A stretch of DNA of 45,626 nt, taken from Geobacteraceae bacterium (lineage in GTDB: Bacteria; Desulfobacterota; Desulfuromonadia; Geobacterales; DSM-12255). The notes under the pieces were generated by a model. It ran no database searches. It was not told the DNA's origin and saw nothing but the letters and a program-made list of their open reading frames with translations. Position numbers and translations under genes: made by a program. The first letter of the stretch is position 1. Each line of letters opens with the position of its first letter. Shown in pieces: positions 1-8,964 of the stretch. The stretch lies in the NCBI GenBank assembly GCA_013377075.1, contig JACABD010000005.1, forward strand, positions 58,544 to 104,169. Direction: 5' to 3'.

Positions 1-2
1 TT

Positions 3-479
3 GATGGCAACACCAGAGAACTTGTCCATCAGTTCAAATACAGCAGACGGGTTCTGTTGCGCAAACCACTTGCCCTTCTGGCAACAGCCCATCTACAAGG
101 CTTTGCAGAAGAGTTCAGTCCGGATCTGATTATCCCGGTACCGCTCCATCTAAAAAGACTTAAGGAGAGAGGCTTCAATCAGGCGGTTTTGCTGGGAGAA
201 ATTTTCGCAAAAAGATGGGGCGTCCAGCTCTCAAGAAACAATCTGCAACGGATCAGGTGGACTGAACCCCAGGTCAATCTAGGTGCTGCCGAGAGGGCGG
301 CAAATGTGAAAGGTGCTTTTGCTCTGATTGATGGAGCGGAGATTCACAACAGGAGAATCTTCCTCGTCGATGATGTTTACACCACAGGAAGTACGGCAAA
401 GGAGTGCAGCCGCGTGCTGAAAAAAGCCGGTTCAGCTGAAATTGCGGTCATTACGGTTGCACGAGGTGTTGCTCCATGA
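3..479 (+). CDS. ComF family phosphoribosyltransferase-like protein (5' partial)
   Basis: The reading frame is open to the left edge, so the true start and the N-terminal zinc-finger part lie outside the window; the TTG at 57 is internal. Upstream of it the frame reads DGNTRELVHQFKYSRR, the usual ComF stretch before the phosphoribosyltransferase (PRTase) domain. The PRTase core follows, with the PRPP-binding loop LVDDVYTTGST about 40 residues from the C-terminus. ComF proteins act in DNA uptake in competent bacteria, but most homologues outside those species have no tested role. The gene ends 33 bases before the PspC gene on the same strand and may be cotranscribed with it. Family assignment is firm; function is inferred only from the family. 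Confidence 0.85.
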   Translation, partial: DGNTRELVHQFKYSRRVLLRKPLALLATAHLQGFAEEFSPDLIIPVPLHLKRLKERGFNQAVLLGEIFAKRWGVQLSRNNLQRIRWTEPQVNLGAAERAANVKGAFALIDGAEIHNRRIFLVDDVYTTGSTAKECSRVLKKAGSAEIAVITVARGVAP

Positions 480-512
480 TAAATCTGAGGAGAGAAACAA
501 GGAGGAATTGGG

Positions 513-710
513 ATGGAACGTAAACTCGCACGGTCCAGAAAAGACAAGATGCTAGGCGGCGTCTGTGGCGGTTTTGCAGAATATTTTTGCTGGGCTTCGT
601 GGATGGTCCGCTTCGCCTACGTACTAATCAGTATCCTCAGCGCGGCATTTCCGGGGATTCTGATCTACATTCTGCTCTGGATTTTCATGCCGCTGAAGGC
701 TGAAGAGTAG
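513..710 (+). CDS. PspC domain protein
   Basis: This 65-residue protein is essentially one PspC domain. A short basic N-terminus (MERKLARSRKDKMLGGVCGG) leads into the GGVCGGFAEYF signature, followed by a hydrophobic segment around residues 35-58 that should span the inner membrane. PspC proteins belong to the phage-shock/envelope-stress response, but single-domain copies like this one are widespread and mostly uncharacterised. A strong ribosome binding site (AAGGAGG at about 499-505) supports the ATG at 513. No pspA, pspB or pspF gene is visible nearby. The gene converges on the ATPase gene, leaving only 8 bases between the two stops, with no room for a terminator. Confidence 0.85.
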   Translation: MERKLARSRKDKMLGGVCGGFAEYFCWASWMVRFAYVLISILSAAFPGILIYILLWIFMPLKAEE

Positions 711-718
711 CGCCTCCC

Positions 719-2659
719 CTACTTCATGCAGACTCTCCTGATCTCATGAATGTCTGTCAGCCCCTGCATCACCTTGAGAATGCCGTCCTGCTTCAGAGTT
801 GTCATGCCGCCGCCAATGGCCTGGTTGCGGATAACATCTGTTGACGCTTTTGTCTTGATGGACTCCTTTACCCCCTCATTGGTCACAAGAAGCTCATGAA
901 TCCCCAGTCGCCCCCTGTAGCCTGAAGAGTTGCAATGGTCGCACCCCTTCCCCCTGGCAAGTGTAACGCTGCTTCGCTCGACTCCGGCCGACTCAAACTC
1001 TTTTGCACCATACTCCATGACAAGCTCATCCCAGCCCCTGTCATCGGGCGTATACTTCTCCTTGCATTTATCACAGAGCCGTCTGGCAAGCCGCTGTGCA
1101 AGGATGCAGAGCAGCGAATCAGCGAAGCCGAAGGGATCAATCCCCATGTCGAGGAGTCTGGTCAATGTCTCCGGAGCGCTGTTGGTATGCAGTGTCGAAA
1201 GGACAAGGTGCCCGGTTAGGGACGCCTCCACGGCAATGGAAGCGGTCTCTTCGTCCCGCATCTCGCCGACCATTATCACATCCGGATCAAGCCTCAAAAA
1301 CGAGCGGAGAGCCGTGGCAAAGGTGAGCCCTATCCTTGGATTCACCTGTACCTGCCGCAGCCCCGGCTGGGTTATCTCCACCGGATCTTCTGCCGTCCAG
1401 ATCTTTATTTTCGGAGTATTGATGGTTGCTATTGCCGAGTGCAATGTGGTTGTCTTCCCCGAACCGGTTGGCCCAACAACAAGGATAAGTCCGTAGGGCT
1501 GCCGGATAGCGCTTTCGAACTCAAGCATATTTCTCCCGGTTAGGCCCAGATTCTTGAACTCCACCGGCTCGGAGTTATTGAGAATCCTTAAGACAACATC
1601 CTCCAGACCGCCCGCAGTCGGCATTGTGGCAAGCCTCAGCTCAATATCGGCGGGGCCGAACTTTTTGAAATTTATCTTTCCGTCCTGTGGCTTGCGCTTT
1701 TCCGATATATCAAGATCAGCCATGATCTTCAGGCGCGACGGGATGGAAAACTTGTACCTGTAAGGGAGTTTTTCATATATCTCGCAGCAGCCGTCGATCC
1801 GCATCCTGACAATAATGTCCTCTTTCCCCTGGGAAGGCTCTATGTGTATGTCGGAAGCCCTCTTTGTCCAGGCGTCATAGATGATCTTGTTTACCAGCTT
1901 TGCAAGGAGACTGTCCGTTTCGGCAACAAACTGCTCTTTTTCGCCCCCCGGCTCAAAGGGCTCAATCTCTCCGGCGACCAGCTCCTTTATCGTATCCGGC
2001 ATATTTTCTCGTCTGCTTCTGCCGGCTGCCAAAGGGGCTTCGGTGACAATGGACTCTTGGAACAGCTTCTGGTTTTTGACTATTTCGTCTTCAGGAGCTA
2101 TTACCGTTTCGACTTTCAGATTCAGATAGTTTTCAACTTTGAGCAGCTGTTTTTCATCCAGGGGTCTGGAGATCGCAATGGTGACATTCCTGCCATCGAA
2201 AGCGACTGGAACAAGTTTTTTATCTCCAGTTGAAAACGAGATGATCGTATTGGCAAGGCCGGTCTTTATCTTCGGCAGAGTACCGCTGAGCTGCATGAAA
2301 GGGATTCCTGAATAGATAGAAATCGCCTTGGCAAGAGAGGTATGGTTGAGAAAGTCCAGGTTCAGCAGGACCTTGAAAAGCGAGATCCGTTCAGAAAGGC
2401 TCATCTCATAGGCCAGATCAAGCTCTTCCTTACTCAAAAACCTGTAATTGATCAGGACTTCGATAAACTTCTGCCTGATATCGTACTGGTCAAGAGCCAG
2501 TTGAAGCGTCGATTCCTTCAGATAGCCAAGAGCGATCAGAATAGAGCCGAGTCTGTCATCATCCCCCTGGGCTATCTGCCTGACAAGCGCCTCTTTGAGC
2601 TGATCCTCGGTTATAGCCCTGCTCTCTAGCAGTATTTCACCAAGCAGCTTATCTCTCAT
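719..2659 (-). CDS. GspE/PulE/PilB-type secretion or pilus assembly ATPase
   Basis: A 646-residue ATPase of the type II secretion/type IV pilus family, a cytoplasmic hexamer that powers pseudopilus or pilus assembly. The N-terminal 200 residues look like MshEN-type repeats (GEILLESRAITEDQLKEAL near the start), which in some relatives bind c-di-GMP. The motor half carries the Walker A GPTGSGKTT at 396-404, the RASDIHIEP segment at 267-275, the Walker B-type DPDVIMVGEMRD at 458-469, and a zinc tetracysteine (C529, C532, C573, C576). It is the last gene of the signalling operon, 33 bases after the STAS gene, with an AGGGGGG-type ribosome binding site. No inner-membrane platform or pilin gene lies in the window, so which machine it drives cannot be told. 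A canonical pilB or gspE would normally sit next to pilC or gspF. Confidence 0.88.
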   Translation of the reverse strand: MRDKLLGEILLESRAITEDQLKEALVRQIAQGDDDRLGSILIALGYLKESTLQLALDQYDIRQKFIEVLINYRFLSKEELDLAYEMSLSERISLFKVLLNLDFLNHTSLAKAISIYSGIPFMQLSGTLPKIKTGLANTIISFSTGDKKLVPVAFDGRNVTIAISRPLDEKQLLKVENYLNLKVETVIAPEDEIVKNQKLFQESIVTEAPLAAGRSRRENMPDTIKELVAGEIEPFEPGGEKEQFVAETDSLLAKLVNKIIYDAWTKRASDIHIEPSQGKEDIIVRMRIDGCCEIYEKLPYRYKFSIPSRLKIMADLDISEKRKPQDGKINFKKFGPADIELRLATMPTAGGLEDVVLRILNNSEPVEFKNLGLTGRNMLEFESAIRQPYGLILVVGPTGSGKTTTLHSAIATINTPKIKIWTAEDPVEITQPGLRQVQVNPRIGLTFATALRSFLRLDPDVIMVGEMRDEETASIAVEASLTGHLVLSTLHTNSAPETLTRLLDMGIDPFGFADSLLCILAQRLARRLCDKCKEKYTPDDRGWDELVMEYGAKEFESAGVERSSVTLARGKGCDHCNSSGYRGRLGIHELLVTNEGVKESIKTKASTDVIRNQAIGGGMTTLKQDGILKVMQGLTDIHEIRRVCMK

Positions 2660-2692
2660 CGTCCCCCCTCTACTGAAGCAAAAACTATCTTT

Positions 2693-3067
2693 CTACAGTA
2701 CAGTTGCTTCAGGGTTGTCATCACTCAGCAGAGTGAGCATATAGTCAAAAGCGTTCATTCTTGTTGCCATAACAGCAATCTTCTGATCAGCCCTGGTCAT
2801 GGTAAAGAGCTTCTGGACATTATCACTCAGACCGCAACAGACCAGTTTGCCTGATAGTGCAGCAAGTTCTCGGGATGTGGTGATGCAGAGCCCAAGACCT
2901 GAGCTGTCGACAAAATCGACCCTGGACAGATCAAAAACGATGTGGAGATATCTCTTCTCCACAAGCTTCTGCACCTGACCTTTCAGTTCTTCAATGCTGC
3001 TTGCGACAAGACTCCCTGCGAGTTTGAGGAAGATTATCTCGCTGTCAACTTCAACCCTGATCTCCAT
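2693..3067 (-). CDS. STAS domain anti-sigma factor antagonist (RsbV/SpoIIAA-like)
   Basis: This 124-residue single-domain protein has the STAS fold pattern and the conserved FDLSRVDFVDSSGLGL segment (residues 45-60). Ser56 in DSSG matches the serine that RsbW/SpoIIAB kinases phosphorylate. In partner switching, the unphosphorylated antagonist binds the anti-sigma kinase and releases its target; the kinase inactivates it and a PP2C phosphatase reactivates it. Both partners are encoded immediately upstream in the same operon (RsbW-like, 10 bases away; RsbU-like before that), so the switch is complete apart from the final target. The start at 3067 has an AAGGGGGG ribosome binding site. No sigma factor gene is adjacent, so the output may be a distant sigma factor or another protein. 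Confidence 0.88.
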   Translation of the reverse strand: MEIRVEVDSEIIFLKLAGSLVASSIEELKGQVQKLVEKRYLHIVFDLSRVDFVDSSGLGLCITTSRELAALSGKLVCCGLSDNVQKLFTMTRADQKIAVMATRMNAFDYMLTLLSDDNPEATVL

Positions 3068-3077
3068 ACGCCCCCCT

Positions 3078-3500
3078 TTAGACAGATTTACCGATGATTT
3101 TCGTCACAACTGTTATGTTTCTGTTGCCTTCATTTCTGTAGGTGAACTCATCAGACAGCTGAATTATGATTGCCAGCCCGTAGCCACCTTCCGGCAGCTC
3201 ATTTCTCTCGTCAAAGTCCGGCATCCGCGCCTTTACAGAGGTCGGATCAAACAGCACACCATCTGTGTCAAGGGTAAAGACGGCCTTCTCATTCTCAACT
3301 TTTAGCTCACATTCGATGTTGCTGCAGTGACCATGCTCTATGGCATTATTAATCAGCTCGCTCACGGCCTGGCAAAACTCGTCAACTTTCTCCTCACTGA
3401 CCGCACTTAAAAGACCGTCAAGTGTCGACTTGACCTTCGTTCGTACGGTTTCGGCGCTTTTGAACTCCGGCTTTATCGATATCTGAAACTTTTCCGTCAT
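3078..3500 (-). CDS. RsbW-like anti-sigma regulatory kinase (HATPase_c_2)
   Basis: A 140-residue GHKL-type ATPase of the RsbW/SpoIIAB class. The N-box is visible as SELINNAIEHGH and the ATP-lid/G-box region as ELPEGGYGLAIIIQLSDEF. It lacks the dimerisation and phosphoacceptor parts of sensor kinases, as expected for a serine kinase that acts on a STAS antagonist. Its start overlaps the stop of the upstream phosphatase gene by 4 bases (3497-3500), which indicates translational coupling, and the STAS gene follows 10 bases later. The order RsbU-RsbW-STAS is that of a partner-switching cassette. What it sequesters when the antagonist is phosphorylated cannot be read from the window. Confidence 0.87.
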   Translation of the reverse strand: MTEKFQISIKPEFKSAETVRTKVKSTLDGLLSAVSEEKVDEFCQAVSELINNAIEHGHCSNIECELKVENEKAVFTLDTDGVLFDPTSVKARMPDFDERNELPEGGYGLAIIIQLSDEFTYRNEGNRNITVVTKIIGKSV

Positions 3501-4678
3501 CCGTTTGCACCGCCTGAAGAAGTATCAAAATCAATTGAAAAAGCAAGAAGTGTCAAATCATCATCAAATGTACCGTTACAGAACGATTCAGACACGCTCA
3601 GCACTTTTTCAAGAATTTCCTCGGGAGTAAAAGATGCATCTACTGCTGAAAAGATCTCTTCCGGGCAGTAAAGCCCTTCAGCGTTTCTAACCTCTATAAG
3701 CCCGTCCGTATAAAGGAGAATCTTGTCCCCCTTGTTAACCCGGTACTCCCTGACATCCCAGAAGTCCTCAAACTCCCAGCCGATGGGCGGCCCGGTTGCG
3801 TCTATGCCCGTCATGCCGGCCTGGCTGTACAGATATACCGGGTTATGTCCGGCTGAAGCGGCTTTAAGGAGCCCTCTCTCCCGGTCGCAGACAATATAAA
3901 CCATGGTAAGATACATACCGCTGTCAGAAAGCATCTTTACCAGGGTTTGATTTGCCTCAGCCATGATTGCCCCGGGGTCGTCCTTCCCCTTGCCTATGCT
4001 CATGAACAGTCCTTTGCAGACTGCCATGAACAGGGCTGCCGAGATGCTGTGCCCGGAGATGTCGGCTATGAGAAAATGCGCCTTGTCCCCATCCAGCCAG
4101 CCATCGAAAAAATCCCCGCCGATCTCGTTTGAAGGCCTGTAGCAGACCGCCGTAGTGTAACCAGGGAGATTTATTTTTTCAGGCAGAATGCTGCCGAGAA
4201 GTCGATGAGCCAGTGCACGCTCTTTTTCCAGAGTGGCGTTTTTGACAGCAAGCTCTTTGCCGAATTTCTCCAGCAGATCCCTGCCGGATTTGAGTTCGAG
4301 ATGGTTTTTCACCCGGGCCTTTACAATCGGCGGGCTGACAGGCTTCATCAGATAATCAATCGCACCAACTTCCAGCCCCCTGGTTTCGTCCTCCTCCTCC
4401 CCCATCGCAGTGACAAAGATGACAGGTATTCCTGCCGTGACCGGATCTGCCTTGAGGATAGAACATGTCTCATAACCATCCAGTTCCGGCATCATCACAT
4501 CAAGGAGAATAATATCAGGCAGTTCCCTGTGCGCAATCTCGATCCCGGCTGTTCCTGAGGTTGCAAAGAATATACGGTACTCTGAATGAAAGATCTCATT
4601 CAAGACCTGAATATTAGCAATGGTGTCATCAACAATAAGTATTTTCTGGGCATCTTCTTTCAAAATGCTACTCCCCAT
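3497..4678 (-). CDS. Response regulator with SpoIIE/RsbU-type PP2C phosphatase output
   Basis: A 393-residue two-domain protein. Residues 10-125 form a receiver domain with the acidic pair D17/D18, phosphoacceptor D60 in LLDVMMPELDG, T90 and K112. A short coiled-coil linker (about 130-165) leads to a PP2C/SpoIIE phosphatase domain with metal-binding motifs GGDFFD (187-192), DISGH (206-210), TDGLIE (324-329) and DDDLT (372-376). It should dephosphorylate the STAS antagonist encoded two genes downstream when its receiver is phosphorylated, most simply by the hybrid kinase just upstream. Its start lies 11 bases inside the kinase gene (4668-4678), and its stop overlaps the RsbW-like start, so the three genes are coupled in translation. 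Confidence 0.9.
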   Translation of the reverse strand: MGSSILKEDAQKILIVDDTIANIQVLNEIFHSEYRIFFATSGTAGIEIAHRELPDIILLDVMMPELDGYETCSILKADPVTAGIPVIFVTAMGEEEDETRGLEVGAIDYLMKPVSPPIVKARVKNHLELKSGRDLLEKFGKELAVKNATLEKERALAHRLLGSILPEKINLPGYTTAVCYRPSNEIGGDFFDGWLDGDKAHFLIADISGHSISAALFMAVCKGLFMSIGKGKDDPGAIMAEANQTLVKMLSDSGMYLTMVYIVCDRERGLLKAASAGHNPVYLYSQAGMTGIDATGPPIGWEFEDFWDVREYRVNKGDKILLYTDGLIEVRNAEGLYCPEEIFSAVDASFTPEEILEKVLSVSESFCNGTFDDDLTLLAFSIDFDTSSGGANG

Positions 4679-7600
4679 TGACTGTTATATTCAAAATTTC
4701 GGCAAGATTATTCAGAATATCCTTTGCATCTTTGAAATTCAGGCTTTCCACTGCTCGCTCCATTTTCTGTAGGTAAAAATCAAACACGTCGGAAGCAAGC
4801 AGCTGCTTCAGCTTTCTGAATGTCGTACAGGCCTCCAGATTATTATTCTCCAGTTCTCCGGAAAGAGCCCTCAATAGTGCGGCAATTATTTCCGGATCAG
4901 CACTGTCAGCATTTCTGACTGCGGTCGCAGACAGATCCCTCTCCTGCGACAAATCATTAACGAAGCTGATCTGCTGTTTAAAACAATCAAGCTTAGCTGT
5001 AAGTTCATCTAAAAGCTGGGTTAAGTCCTCACTACTCTCTTTTGCCAGTGCGCTTTCAATCGCCGCTGCACAGACACCTGCATCTTCTGCCCCGATAGTA
5101 CGGGCCAGTCCTTTAAGCGTATGAGCCACCCTTCTGGCAAGAACAGAGTCACCTTTTCTGACAGCGTCTCTGATTATCTCATCATCTCTTGAATGAAGCC
5201 GCCGGAACTCCCTGATCACCGACAGCAGGAGCTCCCTGTTCCCCAGCCTCTGCATTGCCCTGTTAAGCTTTATCCCGGGTGTATCCTCAGAGAACTCCTT
5301 TTTCACCTCAGCGGCAGTGGCAACCGCCTGGGGAACGCCACTATCCGGTCTTAACCAGCGATGCAGCGTTGAAAAGAGCTCACCCACATCCACAGGCTTT
5401 GTCACATGGTCATTCATACCGGCAGCAAGACAGAGATCCCTGTCAGAGGTCATTGCACTTGCGGTCATGGCGATGATCGGCAGGTCCCTGTATTTCGAAG
5501 CCCCGCGTAGCAGTTTTGCCGCTTCAAAGCCATCCATAACCGGCATCTGCAGATCCATAAGGACGAGATCATAAGAAACTACGGCCGATGAGACCATCTG
5601 CACCGCTTCAGCTCCGTTGGAAGCAATATCAAGAATTACTCCCCACCTTTCCAGAATACCCTTTGCCACTTCCTGATTTATAAGGTTGTCTTCGGCCAGA
5701 AGTATATGCTTCCCCTTGAAATACCCTTCAACAGCAATCACTTCACTCTTTTCAGCTTCCTGCCTTGCAATGGCACCGATTGCCTCCATAATCGACTGGA
5801 GCAGCCTTGTCGGGACAGACGGTTTGATTACAACGGACTCAACCTGGCCGCATAAACTCTCAAAACCTGTAAATTTGTGGTCGCTGGTAAAGAGCACCGA
5901 AGGGATTCCCGCCAGAGGTTTTATGCAGCTTGCACTGAAAAAGGGCTCAGTCACAGTTTCACTATTTATTGAGACATCGTATATGACAAGATCGTAGAGT
6001 GGCTCGCTTATGGCCATTGCCTCCGCAGGTGCCATGGAGCTCACCTTCATGCCGAATGAAGAAAGCATCAGGGCTGTTGCCCTGCTCCCCATGCTTTCCT
6101 CGCAGACATGAAGAACCCTGAGCCCTTTCAGTTGGGTGAAGTTCTCCAAAAGGGGCTCATCATGACCATCCTCAATGGAAAACTCGGCTGAAAAGCTGAA
6201 TATACTTCCTCTGCCAGGCTCGGATTCGACTGAAATTTCCCCACCCATCAACTCGACAAGCTGCTTGCTGATTGTAAGCCCCAACCCTGTACCGCCGAAG
6301 CGCCTGGTTGTAGAAGGGTCAGCTTGAGTAAATGCTCCAAAAAGGCGCTCTTTCTGTTCGGGAGTCATTCCGATGCCGGAATCCTGAATCGAGAAGTGAA
6401 TACGGAATTTATGGGCAGTAACAGCATCAGCGCCAATCGCGACCAGAACCTCCCCGCTCTCGGTAAACTTGATCGCATTGCTTACAAGATTGAGTAAAAT
6501 CTGACCAAGTCTGACAGGATCACCATTTAAAAAATCAGGCGTTTCCGGAGTAACGGTAATCACAAGATCGACTTTTTTATCACCGATATGCACAGGAGCT
6601 ATATCGATCACCTTTGTCAGAACTTCGCTGAGGAGAAATGGAATACACTCCATCTGCAGGCGACCAGCCTCAATTTTTGAAAAGTCGAGAATATCATTAA
6701 TGATTTTCAGGAGCGACTTGGCAGCACCTTCCGCTTTCCCCAGATAACTCTTCTGTTTCTCGGAAAGCTCGGACTGCTGCACAAGATAAAGCATACCGAT
6801 AACCGCATTCATCGGCGTCCTGATCTCATGGCTCATATTCGCCAGGAAGGCGCTCTTTGCGGTTGTTGCCGCCTCAGCCTCAGCCTTGGCTCTCTGAAGT
6901 TCCTCATAAACCTTCTTCTGATTGGTAATATCCTCCTTGACAGCTATGAAGTTTGTAATTTCACCATTAGCATTACGCACCGGCGAGATCGATGCTGACT
7001 CCCAGTAAAGCTCTCCGCTTTTATTTTTATTGCAGAACTCTCCGTGCCATTCATAACCGCCATTTATGATATCCCAAAGAGACTTGTAGAATTCAGGGGG
7101 CTGAATCCCTGATTTAAGAACCCGGGGATTTTGTCCTAGCACTTCATCGGATCCGTAACCAGTGATCTTGGTAAAATATGGGTTCACATATTCGATCGCC
7201 CCATTAAGGTCCGTTATAACTATTGACATAGGAGACTGCTCAACCGCCTGGGAGAGCTTTCTGACAAGCTCCTCGGCCTCGCGGTGCTCCTCTTTCAATC
7301 TGATGGAGACAACCGAATATGCCATATTTTCAGCCAGTTCAGTTAATAGAACAACCTCCTCTTCATCAAAAGCCTCCTCTCCGATGTTCAGAATCTCAAG
7401 CGCGCCGATAACAACGCCATCACCCCATACAGGTATGACCAGAGTAGAAGCTTTTACTTCAGAGCCATCATCACTGATCCCCTGCATGGAACGTTCTATG
7501 ACGATTGTTTCGTTTTCTATGGCTCTGCGTGATGAGGAACTTGCATAATTTTCTTTCATTTGCTGCAGAGAGAAAGTTGAATCCAAATCATTCAGGCAGT

Positions 7601-8789
7601 ATCCGGCAACCGTCGAGCAAACTTCATTTTCCATACAGACAACCGAAGCGGACTTGTAGCCACCGACTTCGACCAGATGCCGACAGATGGCGTTGTAAAG
7701 AGTCATCTCCTCTGTAAACTGCATGAGGAGCTCATGGCTCTTGCCAAGCACCATGAGTGTGCGATTGAGACGACGAAGCTCACTCTCTGCCTTTGCAAGC
7801 TGCTCAACTTCACTCATGATGAGAGCAGTGCTCGTGGCAACTTTTCGGCGAAGTGCAATATTCCATAAGACAATGGCAAGTATCAGGATGACACCGAAGC
7901 AGCTGACTACTGCTATCCAGATGGTACGACTCTGGAAGATACTCGGTTCAAAACCGTGCAGCCACTTGTCGCTGATCTCCTTTCGCTCCTTATCCTGAAT
8001 ACAGGCAAGCGCTTTAGTGAGAATGCTGTTTAGTTCACTCCAGTCGTTTCGTGATGAAAAGCAGAAGTTATAAAGATATTCGGCATCGCCGGCTATCATA
8101 AGATTGGTGATTTTTTCCTGATCAATATAGTATGTAGCTCTTGCCACCTCCATGACAGCCGCATACGCCTCACCGAATGAAACTGCTTCAAGGGCCGAGA
8201 TCTCATCCTTTGCGGGGACCAGCTTGACTTCAGGGTATTTATTCTGAATGTATTTATAGACTGCCGTCCCTTCAACAGCGACAACCTTCATCCCTGACAT
8301 GGCAGAGAGACTGCGTGACCCGGTTTCAAGATCCTTTTTTACAATAATTTTATTATGCAGCTGGATATAAGGTGGGGTGAAATCGAGATAAGATGATCTA
8401 TCCAGAGTAATGGTTCCTGTGACAATTATATCTACATTTCTGTTTCTGGTCTCTTCTATCAGCTTCTGCCATGATGGGTAATAAACAAGATTGAAGCGTA
8501 TGCCGAGCAGTTTTTCCACCCGTCTGATATAGTCAATGCTGAGCCCCTGGAACCCATCCCCCTTCTCGCCAATCATAACAAGGGGCGGAGTTTCCCGAAT
8601 ACCTATCTTCAGTCCGGGGTGCGTATCAAGCCACTGCTGTTCCTCCTGCGTCAGCTTGACGGAAGGATTTGCAAAAGCCTGGGCGTCAATTGTGTGAGTG
8701 CCGACCAGAACGGCAAGGAGAAGGATGATGACCACCCCGCACCTTCTCAGATACCGACAAAACAGTAATGACAATGACAACACCCTCAT
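4668..8789 (-). CDS. Hybrid sensor histidine kinase with periplasmic PBPb, GAF, PAS, two receiver domains and Hpt
   Basis: A 1373-residue kinase from the ATG at 8789, which follows a GGGGGTGG ribosome binding site. The open frame runs on to 8882, but that extra 31-residue piece looks non-coding. In order: signal/transmembrane segment (about 16-35), family-3 solute-binding domain in the periplasm (45-280), transmembrane segment (290-312), GAF (355-500), PAS (515-625), HisKA with H654 in FLANMSHEIRTP, HATPase (NLVSNAIKF 767-775, DSGIGM 803-808, GGTGLGL 832-838), a degenerate receiver (890-1010) lacking the acidic pocket, a complete receiver (D1079 in LVLMDLQMP) and an Hpt domain (H1223 in RVAHTLKGLAR). 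This is a BvgS/EvgS-like phosphorelay kinase, probably sensing a small solute. It heads the operon and overlaps the response-regulator phosphatase gene by 11 bases, so that protein is the likely phosphoryl acceptor. Confidence 0.9.
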   Translation of the reverse strand: MRVLSLSLLFCRYLRRCGVVIILLLAVLVGTHTIDAQAFANPSVKLTQEEQQWLDTHPGLKIGIRETPPLVMIGEKGDGFQGLSIDYIRRVEKLLGIRFNLVYYPSWQKLIEETRNRNVDIIVTGTITLDRSSYLDFTPPYIQLHNKIIVKKDLETGSRSLSAMSGMKVVAVEGTAVYKYIQNKYPEVKLVPAKDEISALEAVSFGEAYAAVMEVARATYYIDQEKITNLMIAGDAEYLYNFCFSSRNDWSELNSILTKALACIQDKERKEISDKWLHGFEPSIFQSRTIWIAVVSCFGVILILAIVLWNIALRRKVATSTALIMSEVEQLAKAESELRRLNRTLMVLGKSHELLMQFTEEMTLYNAICRHLVEVGGYKSASVVCMENEVCSTVAGYCLNDLDSTFSLQQMKENYASSSSRRAIENETIVIERSMQGISDDGSEVKASTLVIPVWGDGVVIGALEILNIGEEAFDEEEVVLLTELAENMAYSVVSIRLKEEHREAEELVRKLSQAVEQSPMSIVITDLNGAIEYVNPYFTKITGYGSDEVLGQNPRVLKSGIQPPEFYKSLWDIINGGYEWHGEFCNKNKSGELYWESASISPVRNANGEITNFIAVKEDITNQKKVYEELQRAKAEAEAATTAKSAFLANMSHEIRTPMNAVIGMLYLVQQSELSEKQKSYLGKAEGAAKSLLKIINDILDFSKIEAGRLQMECIPFLLSEVLTKVIDIAPVHIGDKKVDLVITVTPETPDFLNGDPVRLGQILLNLVSNAIKFTESGEVLVAIGADAVTAHKFRIHFSIQDSGIGMTPEQKERLFGAFTQADPSTTRRFGGTGLGLTISKQLVELMGGEISVESEPGRGSIFSFSAEFSIEDGHDEPLLENFTQLKGLRVLHVCEESMGSRATALMLSSFGMKVSSMAPAEAMAISEPLYDLVIYDVSINSETVTEPFFSASCIKPLAGIPSVLFTSDHKFTGFESLCGQVESVVIKPSVPTRLLQSIMEAIGAIARQEAEKSEVIAVEGYFKGKHILLAEDNLINQEVAKGILERWGVILDIASNGAEAVQMVSSAVVSYDLVLMDLQMPVMDGFEAAKLLRGASKYRDLPIIAMTASAMTSDRDLCLAAGMNDHVTKPVDVGELFSTLHRWLRPDSGVPQAVATAAEVKKEFSEDTPGIKLNRAMQRLGNRELLLSVIREFRRLHSRDDEIIRDAVRKGDSVLARRVAHTLKGLARTIGAEDAGVCAAAIESALAKESSEDLTQLLDELTAKLDCFKQQISFVNDLSQERDLSATAVRNADSADPEIIAALLRALSGELENNNLEACTTFRKLKQLLASDVFDFYLQKMERAVESLNFKDAKDILNNLAEILNITVNGE

Positions 8790-8890
8790 CACCACCCCCG
8801 AAAATTTAAAAGTGCACATATTAAATCTATCATGCTTGTCCTCTAACACAACACGACCTAGCAACAAAAACACCACAACCAATCTTTAAC

Positions 8891-8919
8891 TTGTAAAACG
8901 GCATTTGATTTGTTATGCT
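8891..8919 (+). promoter_or_regulatory. Candidate sigma70-type promoter for the membrane protein gene at 8965
   Basis: TTGTAA at 8891-8896 and TATGCT at 8914-8919 are separated by 17 bases, each matching 4 of 6 consensus positions. It lies in the divergent gap between the hybrid kinase and the small membrane protein, about 45 bases before the latter's start. Only a pattern match. Confidence 0.3.
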
Positions 8920-8964
8920 TCGCGAGCTCAATAGAGGAATTAATCGCTTGTAATTACGGAGAAA

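Noticed and set aside
8790-8882. N-terminal extension of the hybrid kinase
   Set aside because: The start at 8789 has a better ribosome binding site and begins close to the signal segment. The extension is AT-rich and adds a second, unneeded hydrophobic stretch.
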